Positions 7,243-15,824 of a DNA stretch of 64,000 nt are shown here, in pieces. The position numbers and the translations under genes are program-made. The notes beneath the pieces are model-generated. The model saw only the letters and a list, made by a program, of their open reading frames with translations, had not been told where the DNA came from and did not search any database. This DNA comes from Bacteroidota bacterium (lineage in GTDB: Bacteria; Bacteroidota; Bacteroidia; Chitinophagales; Chitinophagaceae). The stretch covers positions 62,001-126,000 of the forward strand of contig JAFDYC010000028.1 in NCBI GenBank assembly GCA_018267625.1. Reading direction: 5' to 3'. Within the stretch, counting starts at the first letter, position 1. Every line of letters begins with the position of its first letter.

Positions 7243-8490
7243 ATGAAAATATTAATTTCATTATTATTAATATTTTTCCATTTTGTTAGCTTCTCACAGT
7301 ATCAGTATTTACGCACTGTTTATATTGACACCGGCGATTCAATTCCCTCAACAAGATATCCTCTTGATTTTGTTGCATTTAAATACAAAAACTCATATTT
7401 GCGTTATTATAAGGCAAATACAATGAAAAGTTCATTATTTATTTATGATTTTGATCCTAATAGTTTTGTTGTTAGGAAGATTGATACTTGCCCTAATACC
7501 TTTGCTCGTTTTCCTGTAGATGTTCTCCCTATGAAGAACTATGATGTCTTTATAGAGCCTGACAAAATATACATTTATGACCGAATAATTGGTAAGCAAA
7601 CGTCCTATAGATATGCATATGGAGCATCAAAAAATTTTCTTTGTGTTAATGCGTTCAATGACTCTATTTTGCTTCTATCAACTTTTACAAATTTCCATCC
7701 CTTAGATGGGGAGCCGGGCCTTCATCTATATACATATAATATTAATACTAGGAATATAATTAGATCGCGTATTATTAGAATGCCCGGTATAGCATTAGCG
7801 AACAGTGATGGCGCTTATGTTTCTGATGTTGGTGGTAAGTGTTATTTTATTGACCCGCTAACTACTGATTTATACGGTATTGACACAGAACTCAATGTTA
7901 CTTGGATAGGAACAGTTGATAAGAGTATAGACAAGAAAAAAAACATAATTTACGAGCGAAAGTCGGATAAATTAATTTATGATGACTGGGATCGAATGTA
8001 TGCAGATTTCATATCTAACTTTGGAAGTGATCTTGATAGTTTAAAAAATGCAATTCACTCAAATATATATACAAAAGATTTCTATGTTAATACGATAAAC
8101 AATCTTAAAATACATTTTGATTACGTGGAAAAGATGTATCCATTTAATGATTCTTGTCTGGTAGTTGGGATATCGAGAGCAAATTCTGGATATAAAGTCA
8201 GAGATGTCTTTATGTACAATGTATTTACAAAAAAAATTGAACTCCATTATAAGAATTGGTTGAACGATCGAAAAAAAATCTGTAATAAATTTCAGGATTA
8301 TTTCCCTGCAAGTTTTAGCAATCGGAATACCCATAGTTTGTGTTTCAAATCAGACACTATTTTGATGGGTACTTTTTATGATACAAGCCTTTTCCGTCCG
8401 TCTTCTAAAGATTCATTGGACTTAGAAATACATAAGCAAATTCTTAAAAATGGGTATCGATGGTCTTTACAAGAATATAAGCTTGAATAA
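7243..8490 (+). CDS. Secreted propeller-like protein, cassette copy B
   Basis: A 415-residue protein, full-length paralogue of 4941-6203, with a signal peptide (MKILISLLLIFFHFVSFSQ). Shared landmarks in order: a DSIPxT[RD][YF]P segment near the mature N-terminus, [LP]MKNYDV, HPLDG, PGIALA, DPLTTDLY, KNWLN and LKNGYRW near the end. Repeated strand-turn patterns suggest a beta-propeller; no catalytic motif is seen. The frame is open from 7186 (TAATG overlap with the preceding stop), which would add 19 residues before the signal peptide. No thioredoxin-like gene follows this copy. AT-rich throughout. Confidence 0.75.
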   Translation: MKILISLLLIFFHFVSFSQYQYLRTVYIDTGDSIPSTRYPLDFVAFKYKNSYLRYYKANTMKSSLFIYDFDPNSFVVRKIDTCPNTFARFPVDVLPMKNYDVFIEPDKIYIYDRIIGKQTSYRYAYGASKNFLCVNAFNDSILLLSTFTNFHPLDGEPGLHLYTYNINTRNIIRSRIIRMPGIALANSDGAYVSDVGGKCYFIDPLTTDLYGIDTELNVTWIGTVDKSIDKKKNIIYERKSDKLIYDDWDRMYADFISNFGSDLDSLKNAIHSNIYTKDFYVNTINNLKIHFDYVEKMYPFNDSCLVVGISRANSGYKVRDVFMYNVFTKKIELHYKNWLNDRKKICNKFQDYFPASFSNRNTHSLCFKSDTILMGTFYDTSLFRPSSKDSLDLEIHKQILKNGYRWSLQEYKLE

Positions 8491-8874
8491 TGATCTGGTA
8501 TATTATTTGAGTCTTTTCTTTATTATTAATAACGCCATAAACACTTTATACTACCTCTCGGAAACGATTATTCTGAAGGATCTTATTGCTTCTTTATAAA
8601 TATTAATCTTGCTTTTTTTGATGTATCTCACAGGCATCCTGGTGTCCTTACTGAATCATTGCTGTAGCTATCCCTTGACCATAAGACTTTGTTCGTTGCA
8701 ACTGATGCCAGTTTGTTCAGGGCAAAGCCGGCGGTGAATTCCTGCTGAATGCTGCTATCCTGAAAAGAAGTTTAGTATAGACTGCAACTAATGTCAAGGA
8801 TTAAGGCGTAGCCGAAAAAAAATATCGCTCTATGTGCCATCTCAAACGGGATAATTCCTAACGAACAGTATGGG
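8491..8874. other. Intergenic right edge of AT-rich island
   Basis: No gene is supported. The first 150 bp are AT-rich like the cassettes. From about 8640 the composition returns to that of the core. All frames are interrupted, and I could not match the stretch to a transposase. It lies between the plus-strand cassette and the 3' end of a minus-strand operon, so it is the convergent junction of the island. Confidence 0.4.
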
Positions 8875-9303
8875 TTACCGCCTGCGTTTATTCCTGAGTT
8901 GCTGCAGCAGCAGTTTCTTAAAGTCGCGTTCTGCTTCGTAAAGCGTCACCAGTTGCTGCGGAGAAATCACTTTCAGAAACTGGCCTTTGTATTTACGTTT
9001 TATGGCTAGCACATCTTCCTGCAGTTCCATCCGGTCATCTATCAACTGGTTGGCTTCTTCGTCATTGGTGATGGCCTGCCTGTTTTGTGTTCGGAATGCA
9101 CGTCGGGTGCTCCTCAGCTCTGCCTCGTAGTTATCATACACCGGCCAGAATGCTGCTGCCTGTTGTGAGGTCAGTTGCAGCCTGTCAGTGAGGTAGCCAA
9201 CTTTAATCGCGTGAATTCTTTCTGCACCCCGACCCTGGGCCTGAGCCTGCGGGGTTGATGAGGCTAACATCAACAGGATAAATCCAACAATTCTCTTTGC
9301 CAT
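8875..9303 (-). CDS. Spy/CpxP-like small periplasmic protein
   Basis: A 142-residue protein with a signal peptide ending at AQAQG. The mature part is highly charged and helical, with the pattern LTDRLQLTSQQAAAFWPVY typical of the Bacteroidota relatives of Spy/CpxP-type periplasmic proteins (LTxxQ-like helices). It is the third gene of an apparent operon with an ECF sigma factor and a membrane anti-sigma candidate, 12 bp after the latter. A role in envelope stress sensing or buffering is likely from context. The C-terminus is very basic (RNKRRR). Function is inferred. Confidence 0.7.
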   Translation of the reverse strand: MAKRIVGFILLMLASSTPQAQAQGRGAERIHAIKVGYLTDRLQLTSQQAAAFWPVYDNYEAELRSTRRAFRTQNRQAITNDEEANQLIDDRMELQEDVLAIKRKYKGQFLKVISPQQLVTLYEAERDFKKLLLQQLRNKRRR

Positions 9304-9315
9304 TTTCCGGGAAGT

Positions 9316-10029
9316 TTATAGGTCTTTAGGGGCGTGGGTTTCGGCAGGGATTTGATCGCCATTCTCTTCGAGGTACTGCCGGATATCCTGGTCATTGAGC
9401 GATGGGAGTTGGGTGTTTTTGGACGCGGCGGGGCTGTCAAACAGATTTTCCAGGATAGCGTTGTCGAAGTCATCCAGGTGCAGCGCCACATACTCTGAAA
9501 TGCTGTCGGGGGCAAGTTGTGCAAGCTGCCTGGCGGCTATCGCATCCGGCGTTTGTGCATCATAATAGTGGTACGTGCCTAAGCTCAGACTCAGCAACAA
9601 GACAGCCGCTGCCGCTGCAATAAACCATTTACGCCAAGGGCTTGCCAGTGGGATGAATTTTGTCGTATGCGGGTTTGCTGCCGCAGCTTTTGTGGCAGCT
9701 AATAATTGAGCGGGCAGGGTAGTGAAATACCCATCTGGAACGGTAAATGGTATTTTTTTTTCGCCAGTAAAATCAGCCGTAGCAGCCGTGTCAGTCAGCC
9801 GCTCAGCCAGGTCATAGAAGTAGGCTTCCGGAGTTTGAAAGACTAAGTCTTTAGGGAATGAAGCAGTATCCGGCTCCTTTGCTTCAGCGCTCAATTTGCT
9901 ACTCAGAAGCTGCTTTGGCAGGTCTTGAAAATATCCTTTGGGAATCACAAAAGGAACCTGCAATGGGAAGTCAGCAAGTGGGCTACCCATCGCTATCAAT
10001 TCGTCTCTTATGCCTGCATGTCTGTTCAC
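9316..10029 (-). CDS. Membrane protein with repeated PFxVPxGYF motif, candidate anti-sigma factor
   Basis: A 237-residue single-pass protein. The cytosolic N-terminal part holds three spaced copies of one motif: PFVIPKGYFQDLPKQLL (about residues 26-42), a degenerate copy with TPEAYFYDLAERL (66-78) and PFTVPDGYFTTLPAQLL (94-110). A transmembrane helix follows at about 134-152, then an acidic domain of about 85 residues. It lies 30 bp after the ECF sigma gene and 12 bp before a Spy-like gene. Position and topology fit an anti-sigma factor, but there is no zinc-binding HxxxCxxC signature. Anti-sigma function is inference. Confidence 0.65.
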   Translation of the reverse strand: MNRHAGIRDELIAMGSPLADFPLQVPFVIPKGYFQDLPKQLLSSKLSAEAKEPDTASFPKDLVFQTPEAYFYDLAERLTDTAATADFTGEKKIPFTVPDGYFTTLPAQLLAATKAAAANPHTTKFIPLASPWRKWFIAAAAAVLLLSLSLGTYHYYDAQTPDAIAARQLAQLAPDSISEYVALHLDDFDNAILENLFDSPAASKNTQLPSLNDQDIRQYLEENGDQIPAETHAPKDL

Positions 10030-10059
10030 AGTTCTGAGAAGGCTGGTAGGGGCAATGGT

Positions 10060-10626
10060 TTAATTGGGGATATTCTTAAAATATGCTTCGATCTTCTTCA
10101 CGGCATGATGGTAAGAAGCCTTGAGTGCACCCACAGAAGTGCCGGTCACATCACTCATTTGCTCGTAGGGCATCTCATCATAATAGCGAAGGTTGAAAAC
10201 TATTCTTTGTTTTTCAGGAAGCGATTGAATTGCCTGCAGAAGTTGCCATTCCAGCTTTCGTGCATCGAAGCCCGGCTCAGCACGGAGCTGGTTTTCAAGG
10301 CTACTTTCCTGATCGCTCAGTGACAGAGAGGTGCGTTTTTTTCGTTGTTCAATAAATGAAAGTGCTTCGTTGGTAGCGATGCGATAGAGCCAGGTGTAGA
10401 GGCTGGAGTCGCCTCGGAAATCGGCCAAACCACGCCAGGCCCGAATACTCATGTTTTGCAACACGTCATGTGCATCATCGTGGTTCACTACGAGCCTGCG
10501 TATATGCCAGTACAGCCGTTCGCTGTATTTCTCTAAAATGCGGGTAAAGGCTTGTTCCCGGCTGGCTTCATCCTGGAAAGCAGCCAGCAATATCTGGTCA
10601 TCTGTCTGGCGCAGTGATACATGCAT
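10060..10626 (-). CDS. RNA polymerase ECF-type sigma factor
   Basis: A 188-residue sigma-70 family protein. Region 2 includes DAHDVLQNMSIRAW and YTWLYRIATNEAL (about residues 50-95). Region 4 includes LPEKQRIVFNLRYYDEMPY and a helix-turn-helix TGTSVGALKASYHHAVKKI (about 135-180). The intervening linker is short, as in ECF sigma factors. The gene heads the operon with the anti-sigma candidate and a Spy-like protein. A CATTTTTG box lies upstream of the start. It probably directs an envelope-stress regulon, possibly autoregulated. Confidence 0.9.
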   Translation of the reverse strand: MHVSLRQTDDQILLAAFQDEASREQAFTRILEKYSERLYWHIRRLVVNHDDAHDVLQNMSIRAWRGLADFRGDSSLYTWLYRIATNEALSFIEQRKKRTSLSLSDQESSLENQLRAEPGFDARKLEWQLLQAIQSLPEKQRIVFNLRYYDEMPYEQMSDVTGTSVGALKASYHHAVKKIEAYFKNIPN

Positions 10627-10702
10627 AGGCAGTTTGCGAAACCTTATGACCTACAAAAATGCCGGAAGTTTAAAAAATGCGATGCCTGCAACTTTGTGGG
10701 CC

Positions 10703-11629
10703 ATGAATAGCCTTTCGGAACTCCGTGTTGTTTTTTTTGGAACACCTGATTTTGCGGTCGCCAGCCTGCGGGCCTTGCTGGATGTGGGAGTGCAGGTGTT
10801 GGCTGTTGTCACTGCCCCTGACAAGCCAGCGGGCAGAGGTCGTCAGGTGCACGAGACGGCCGTGAAGCAGTTTGCACTCGAGCGGAATTTGCCGCTGTTG
10901 CAGCCACTAAAACTAAAGGCAGCAGAATTTATTAGTCAGCTTCAGGCGCTCCACGCGGATGTACATATCGTCGTTGCATTCCGTATGCTGCCGGAAGCTG
11001 TTTGGAATATGCCCCTATTAGGCACCATTAATGTGCATGCCTCGCTGCTGCCGCAATATCGGGGCGCTGCACCCATCAACTGGGCATTGATTCACGGTGA
11101 TCAGGAAACCGGCGTTACCACGTTCAGGCTGAAACATGCGATTGACACAGGAAATATTTTATTGCAGCAAAGGGTTGGGATTTCTGAAGAAGATGATGCA
11201 GGAAGCCTTCATGACAAACTCATGCTTGCCGGCGCTGCCTTACTGGTGAAAACTTTACAAGGAATTGTTGTTGGCAGTCTGGAAGGGCAGCCTCAGAAGG
11301 AATCTTCAGAGCTGCACCATGCTCCAAAAATCTTCCGGGAAGACTGCCTCATTTCCTGGCAGCAATCCGGGCATAGAATATTGAATTTCGTCCGGGGTTT
11401 AGCGCCCCATCCTACTGCTCATACAAGCCTTGAGGGAAAAATGCTGAAAGTCTTTCGTGTCCATGTACAGCCAGCCGCCTATTTGCCTGCACCTGGAAGC
11501 CATGAGAGCGATGGAAAAAGTTATTTGCGTTTTGCTGCTGAAGATGCTTGGGTTTACCTGGACGAACTTCAACTTGAAGGGAAAAAGAGAATGGACATAG
11601 AAGCTTTCTTAAGAGGCTTTCGGGTTTAA
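10703..11629 (+). CDS. fmt: Methionyl-tRNA formyltransferase
   Basis: A 308-residue enzyme that formylates Met-tRNAfMet using 10-formyl-THF. The N-terminal Rossmann-type formyltransferase domain begins VVFFGTPDFAVASL and contains the catalytic region INVHASLLPQYRGAAPINW (catalytic Asn and His) and an Asp in HAIDTGNIL. The C-terminal beta-barrel domain follows from about residue 200. The frame is open back to 10451, inside the divergent sigma gene, but the ATG at 10703 gives the normal N-terminus. It sits 6 bp after a CAACTTTG box. Confidence 0.93.
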   Translation: MNSLSELRVVFFGTPDFAVASLRALLDVGVQVLAVVTAPDKPAGRGRQVHETAVKQFALERNLPLLQPLKLKAAEFISQLQALHADVHIVVAFRMLPEAVWNMPLLGTINVHASLLPQYRGAAPINWALIHGDQETGVTTFRLKHAIDTGNILLQQRVGISEEDDAGSLHDKLMLAGAALLVKTLQGIVVGSLEGQPQKESSELHHAPKIFREDCLISWQQSGHRILNFVRGLAPHPTAHTSLEGKMLKVFRVHVQPAAYLPAPGSHESDGKSYLRFAAEDAWVYLDELQLEGKKRMDIEAFLRGFRV

Positions 11630-11635
11630 TGGGGG

Positions 11636-12073
11636 TTATGTTTTCTGCGCCAGCCTATCCTGAAAATATTGCAGGGCGAGGGCATACCCTTCCAGGCCCA
11701 GTCCGCTGATGGAACCGACACATTTAGCGGCTATAAAAGAAGTCTTGCGGAAGTCTTCTCTTGCCAGCACGTTTGAGATATGCACTTCAAGGACCGGCAG
11801 CCCGATAGCGGCAACCGCATCTGCCAAAGCAATGCTGGTGTGTGTGTAGCCGCCGGCATTCAGCACAATAGCATCTGCCGTCGCCCTGCATTGATGCAGC
11901 AGATTGATGAGGTCACCTTCTATGTTGCTCTGAAAATAGCTGAGCTGAATGCCCGGAAATCGCAGATTTAATTCTTCGAGAAAATCTTCGAAACTCCGGC
12001 TGCCGTATATATCCTGCTCGCGGGTGCCGAGCAAGTTTAGATTGGGGCCATTTAGGAGGGTAATGCGTAGCAT
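11636..12073 (-). CDS. aroQ: 3-dehydroquinate dehydratase, type II
   Basis: A 145-residue type II dehydroquinase of the shikimate pathway. Landmarks: NGPNLNLLGTRE at the N-terminus, the catalytic-Tyr loop around EQDIYGS, NAGGYTHTSIAL (substrate binding) and EVHISNVLAREDFR with the catalytic His. It is convergent with fmt (6-bp gap) and divergent from the MarR gene. An upstream in-frame start would overlap the MarR gene; the ATG at 12073 gives the standard N-terminus MLRITLLNGPN. Confidence 0.93.
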   Translation of the reverse strand: MLRITLLNGPNLNLLGTREQDIYGSRSFEDFLEELNLRFPGIQLSYFQSNIEGDLINLLHQCRATADAIVLNAGGYTHTSIALADAVAAIGLPVLEVHISNVLAREDFRKTSFIAAKCVGSISGLGLEGYALALQYFQDRLAQKT

Positions 12074-12100
12074 GTAGTTACAATGTTGCAATTTACGCTG

Positions 12101-12108
12101 TAGCTTTG
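12101..12108 (+). promoter_or_regulatory. -7 box of the MarR gene
   Basis: TAGCTTTG matches TAnnTTTG and ends 9 bp before the ATG at 12118 (directly abutting another ATG at 12109). This predicts a leaderless or near-leaderless transcript. Confidence 0.5.
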
Positions 12109-12117
12109 ATGACCTAC

Positions 12118-12579
12118 ATGCACACACTCGAAGACAGAATTCAAACTAAACCTATTCAGGATCCATACTTACGTGCCATGCTCAACATTATGGTGACAGG
12201 AGCCTGGCTACAGGGGCGAATGAATCTATTGCTTAAACCCTTTGGTTTGAGCGAACCGCAATATAATGTGTTACGTATCTTACGTGGCCAGCATCCGCAG
12301 TCCATGAACCTTTATGTAATTGGTGAGCGAATGGTATATCCGACTTCAAACGTTTCCAGAATCATAGACAAACTATTCGAAAAAAGATTGGTTTCCAGGA
12401 ATATTTGCACAGAAAACCGTCGGAGGGTAGATATTTCTATTACACCTGCGGGTCTGGCTCTTTTGGTTGAAATTCAACCTGCATTAGATGCAGATACCCG
12501 TTGTTTTGAAAATCGTTTAAGTGATTATGATGTGAGACATCTTAGCAATTGCCTTGAAACACTCAGACAAGATAAATGA
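12118..12579 (+). CDS. MarR-family transcriptional regulator
   Basis: A protein of about 153 residues with a winged helix-turn-helix: the recognition helix includes YPTSNVSRIIDKLFEKRLV and the wing ICTENRRRVDISITPAG. N- and C-terminal helices would form the dimer interface. The start could be 12109 or 12118; both follow a TAGCTTTG promoter box. Its target is unknown. It precedes a decayed secreted-enzyme gene and lies at the border of an AT-rich patch, so original and present neighbours may differ. Confidence 0.85.
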   Translation: MHTLEDRIQTKPIQDPYLRAMLNIMVTGAWLQGRMNLLLKPFGLSEPQYNVLRILRGQHPQSMNLYVIGERMVYPTSNVSRIIDKLFEKRLVSRNICTENRRRVDISITPAGLALLVEIQPALDADTRCFENRLSDYDVRHLSNCLETLRQDK

Positions 12580-12606
12580 TGAAAGACTCCTTAAATAGCA
12601 AATAAC

Positions 12607-13284
12607 ATGAAACAAATTTTAATTTCCGGACTTGCCTGTGTACTGATTTCTTTAAATTCTGGAGCACAATGCAAACTTGATTAAAGTAATTATTATTTGG
12701 TTTTTGAAGAAAATTTTGATTCTATTATTTCTCATTCCCAACTTTCGAATCGGTGGATGTTTTTACCCGGATGATCCAGGATGGGGGTGGGGGGATTCTT
12801 ATGATAGCACTAATCATACATGGGTTGATGGAGAATTTTATGACGAGTCACAAGTGTCTGTTATTCCAGGAGGCATTTTAAGGTTAACTGCTATTAGATT
12901 AGATCAGCTTGCACAAATCCAAAGTTCATGGTATCATGCGGAATTCCTTAAAGGAAATAGAAATACCCCTGATCGCTGGTGTAGGTATAAGTCCGGTATG
13001 ATTCAATTACGAAGAGATGTTTCAGGGGCTCCATTTGAAGGGTGTAACGATTTTAAGGGTTTTACTTATGGGATGTTTGAAGTAAGGATGAAGATACCTA
13101 AGGGTGTTACATATCCTGCTTTTTGGTAAATCGGCCCTAAGATGTTACAGGGAAATTAATACTAGGCCTTAATCCTAAAAATTATACATCAGAAATTGAT
13201 TTTAGAAGTATTATTCCTGGCATTTATATAGTAAAAATACAAACTGGCCAATATGTCGAGTACAGCAAAGTAATAAAGTATTAA
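12607..13284 (+). pseudogene. Decayed GH16-like secreted protein with T9SS sorting domain
   Basis: Broken pieces of one gene lie in order. A start at 12607 gives a signal peptide (ISGLACVLISLNSGAQ) that stops at TAA 12682. The same frame continues with YLVFEENFDS and NRW. It shifts frame near 12760 into PDDPGWGWGDSYDS, GGILRLTAIR, YKSGMIQL, YGMFEVRMKIPKG and PAFW, as in the concanavalin-like GH16 fold, then TAA at 13127. From 13141, in another frame, comes a Por-type C-terminal sorting domain (DVTGK, IIPGIYIVKIQTG, YSKVIKY) ending at 13284. A large internal segment, including any catalytic ExDxxE motif, is missing. At least one premature stop, two frameshifts and a deletion make this dead. 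Confidence 0.8.
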
Positions 13285-13342
13285 TTATAAATTATAAAGA
13301 AATAATACCATTATATATATTATAATTGATAAATAATTTATC

Positions 13343-14851
13343 GTGAAATTTACATTCAAGTTAAGATATTTTTACAAAAATAATATTGCTATATTGTTTA
13401 TTGTTATACTGTCTTTTTTTTTAAGAATCGGAGCAATATTAATTGACCCTTTTCTTCACCCGTGGGATGAAAGATTTCATGCTTTAGTAGCAAGAAATTT
13501 GATGACAAGCCCCTTTACTCCTATCCTTAGAGTTAACCCAATTACAGAAAACTACGATAAGTTTATTTGGTGCTGTAACCATATTTGGCTCCATAAACAA
13601 CCACTATTTATGTGGCAAATGGCATTGAGCATGAAAGTTTTTGGAGTTTCTGAATGGAGTATGCGATTGCCGAGTGCAATTATGGGGACAATTTTGGTAC
13701 TCCTGATATATAGAATTGCCATTCTGATAAAAGTAAGTAAGCGAGTAGCACTACTCACTGCATTATTATTAGCATGTTCCAATTTTCATTTGCAAATGAT
13801 AGCAGGGATACAGGGAATGGATCATAATGATGTAGCTCATGGCTTTTATGTGTTAGCCAGTATTTGGGCATTATTTGAATTTGAAAAATCAAAAAAATGG
13901 TATTGGGTTATATTCATTGGTGTGTTTTCAGGTGCAGCTATTTTAAATAAATGGTTAACTGGATTATTGGTATATTTCATTTGGGGAATAGTTTTGTTAT
14001 GCCAATTAATAAATAAGGCCGAAGTCAAAAAACAAATTATTTTTTTATTATTATCATTAATTGTTTGTTGTATTGTTTTTCTACCGTGGCAATTATACAT
14101 ACTTTATCGCTTTCATGATTTGGCAATTTATGAATATGCATTCAATAGAAGGCATATTAGTGAAGCTTTAGAAGGGCACGAAGGTGGGTATCTCTATTAT
14201 ATAAACCATTTAAATTATATTATTGGAAAATTTCTTATATTTTTCATCCCCCTTGGTGTAATTTTAATTGTTAGAGATAAAACTATAAACCAAAAATTAA
14301 ATTATGGCATAATTGGTGCTATTGTATTCGTTTTATTATTTTTTAGTATAATTGTAAAAACAAAAGTTGATACATATATTTTCTTTATTGTACCATTGGC
14401 GTATTTGTATGTATCTTATGCAATTGAACAGCTAATATTATTATTTAAAAGCCTTATCTATAAAAAATATTTAATTATAATATGTTATTTTATATTTCCT
14501 ATAATTACATTGAATCCTGTTTGGTTTTATAATTATTTATCAATAAATAATATTGATAGACGTAATCGAATATACAATGCAAATATCTATAAGAATTTAA
14601 ACAAAGATATTCCTAATAAATTTCATGTCGTTATGAACATGAATTCATTTGAAGATATTGATGTTATGTTTTATAATAAAGGTATTACCGCATATCATTG
14701 GACACTTCCTGAATCAGATTTTAAATCTTTTGAACGTAAAAAAATTCCGATTGCAGTTTTTGAGTCACATGGTTCATACAAATTGCCGCAATATGTACTT
14801 AAATATCCATATATTTATATAATCAGAAAGGAGCTAAAAAGCTTTTATTAA
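13343..14851 (+). CDS. GT39/ArnT-type membrane glycosyltransferase
   Basis: A 502-residue polytopic protein with about ten or more hydrophobic segments, starting at GTG. The N-terminal part has DPFLHPWDERFHALVARNL, then KQPLFMWQMALSMKVFG and RLPSAIMGT, the signature of PMT-type (GT39/GT83) glycosyltransferases that move sugar from a polyprenyl-phosphate carrier to an acceptor outside the membrane. The acidic WDE in the first loop fits the catalytic site. The acceptor is unknown. It is strongly AT-rich compared with the adjoining xerD, suggesting acquisition. No polysaccharide cluster surrounds it. Confidence 0.8.
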   Translation: MKFTFKLRYFYKNNIAILFIVILSFFLRIGAILIDPFLHPWDERFHALVARNLMTSPFTPILRVNPITENYDKFIWCCNHIWLHKQPLFMWQMALSMKVFGVSEWSMRLPSAIMGTILVLLIYRIAILIKVSKRVALLTALLLACSNFHLQMIAGIQGMDHNDVAHGFYVLASIWALFEFEKSKKWYWVIFIGVFSGAAILNKWLTGLLVYFIWGIVLLCQLINKAEVKKQIIFLLLSLIVCCIVFLPWQLYILYRFHDLAIYEYAFNRRHISEALEGHEGGYLYYINHLNYIIGKFLIFFIPLGVILIVRDKTINQKLNYGIIGAIVFVLLFFSIIVKTKVDTYIFFIVPLAYLYVSYAIEQLILLFKSLIYKKYLIIICYFIFPIITLNPVWFYNYLSINNIDRRNRIYNANIYKNLNKDIPNKFHVVMNMNSFEDIDVMFYNKGITAYHWTLPESDFKSFERKKIPIAVFESHGSYKLPQYVLKYPYIYIIRKELKSFY

Positions 14852-14873
14852 ATAATATTTCTATTATAATTTC

Positions 14874-15776
14874 GTGTGTATATCAACTTACTTAGTTGGT
14901 TTTAAAGCCTATTTGCAGTTGGAGCGTTCCATGTCGGAGCATACTGTTGAAGCCTATTTGCATGATACTGTGCTCTTATTGACTTTCTGGCAAGCCAACC
15001 ATCCTGATCGCCCGATCCTCGAAATCAGCCTGCCCGATTTGAAAACCTTTGTAGCAGAGATTTATGACTTGGGACTGGCTCCGGCCACACAGGCTCGGAT
15101 TCTGAGCGGAATTAAATCCTTCTTCCGTTTTCTGCTGCTCGAAGGCGAAATCACCAGCGACCCAACAGAACTGTTGCAGGCACCCAAATTGCGCCGCAGC
15201 CTGCCTGAGGTACTCAGCATCGAAGAAATAGAAGCTATGATGACTGCTATAGACCACAGCCGCCCTGAAGGGCAACGAAACCGCGCTATGCTGGAGACCC
15301 TTTATTCCTGCGGCCTTCGCGCCAGCGAACTGATTTCTTTGCGTATCTCAAACTTGTATCTTGAAACCGGTTTCCTACGCGTCATCGGTAAGGGGAATAA
15401 AGAGCGGCTGGTACCAATTGGAAAGGAAGCAGCAAAACAAATTGACCTGTATCGCCTTCATGTTCGTCCACAAATTCCTGTTCAGGAAACGGCGCGGGAT
15501 ATTCTTTTTCTGAACCGACGGGGTAGGGGGCTGAGCAGGATGATGCTTTTCAACATCGTTCGTGATGCTGCACAAAAGGCTGGCATTCGGGTGCCCGTGC
15601 ATCCCCACACGTTCCGGCATTCATTCGCAACGCATCTGGTGGAGCGTGGGGCAGACCTTCGGGCGGTACAGGAAATGCTGGGCCACGCGAGCATCACCAC
15701 CACGGAAATCTATACTCACCTCGACCGGGGCTATCTGCGCAGCACCTTAGAAAAGTTTCATCCCCGCTACCAATAA
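14874..15776 (+). CDS. xerD: Tyrosine recombinase XerD/XerC
   Basis: A 300-residue site-specific recombinase, GTG start. The N-terminal SAM-like domain (about residues 5-95) is followed by a catalytic domain with all expected residues: Arg149 (GLRASEL), Lys173 ([10 protein letters not shown]), His245 and Arg248 ([16 protein letters not shown]), His271 ([15 protein letters not shown]) and nucleophile Tyr280. It resolves chromosome dimers at dif in most bacteria. Length and lack of phage context favour a housekeeping Xer over a mobile-element integrase, though it borders an AT-rich patch. XerC versus XerD cannot be separated with certainty. Confidence 0.9.
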   Translation: MCISTYLVGFKAYLQLERSMSEHTVEAYLHDTVLLLTFWQANHPDRPILEISLPDLKTFVAEIYDLGLAPATQARILSGIKSFFRFLLLEGEITSDPTELLQAPKLRRSLPEVLSIEEIEAMMTAIDHSRPEGQRNRAMLETLYSCGLRASELISLRISNLYLETGFLRVIGKGNKERLVPIGKEAAKQIDLYRLHVRPQIPVQETARDILFLNRRGRGLSRMMLFNIVRDAAQKAGIRVPVHPHTFRHSFATHLVERGADLRAVQEMLGHASITTTEIYTHLDRGYLRSTLEKFHPRYQ

Positions 15777-15824
15777 CCAGCACTCCTAAAGCATTTACGC
15801 CAGGGCAAATAACTTCGCCTCCTC

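Noticed and set aside
8640-8830. Possible transposon remnant right of the island
   Set aside because: All six frames were scanned by eye; no transposase motif or terminal repeat could be supported.
14874-15776. Integrase of the AT-rich patch
   Set aside because: Length, motifs and core-like GC fit a chromosomal XerD; no attachment-site repeats were found around the patch.
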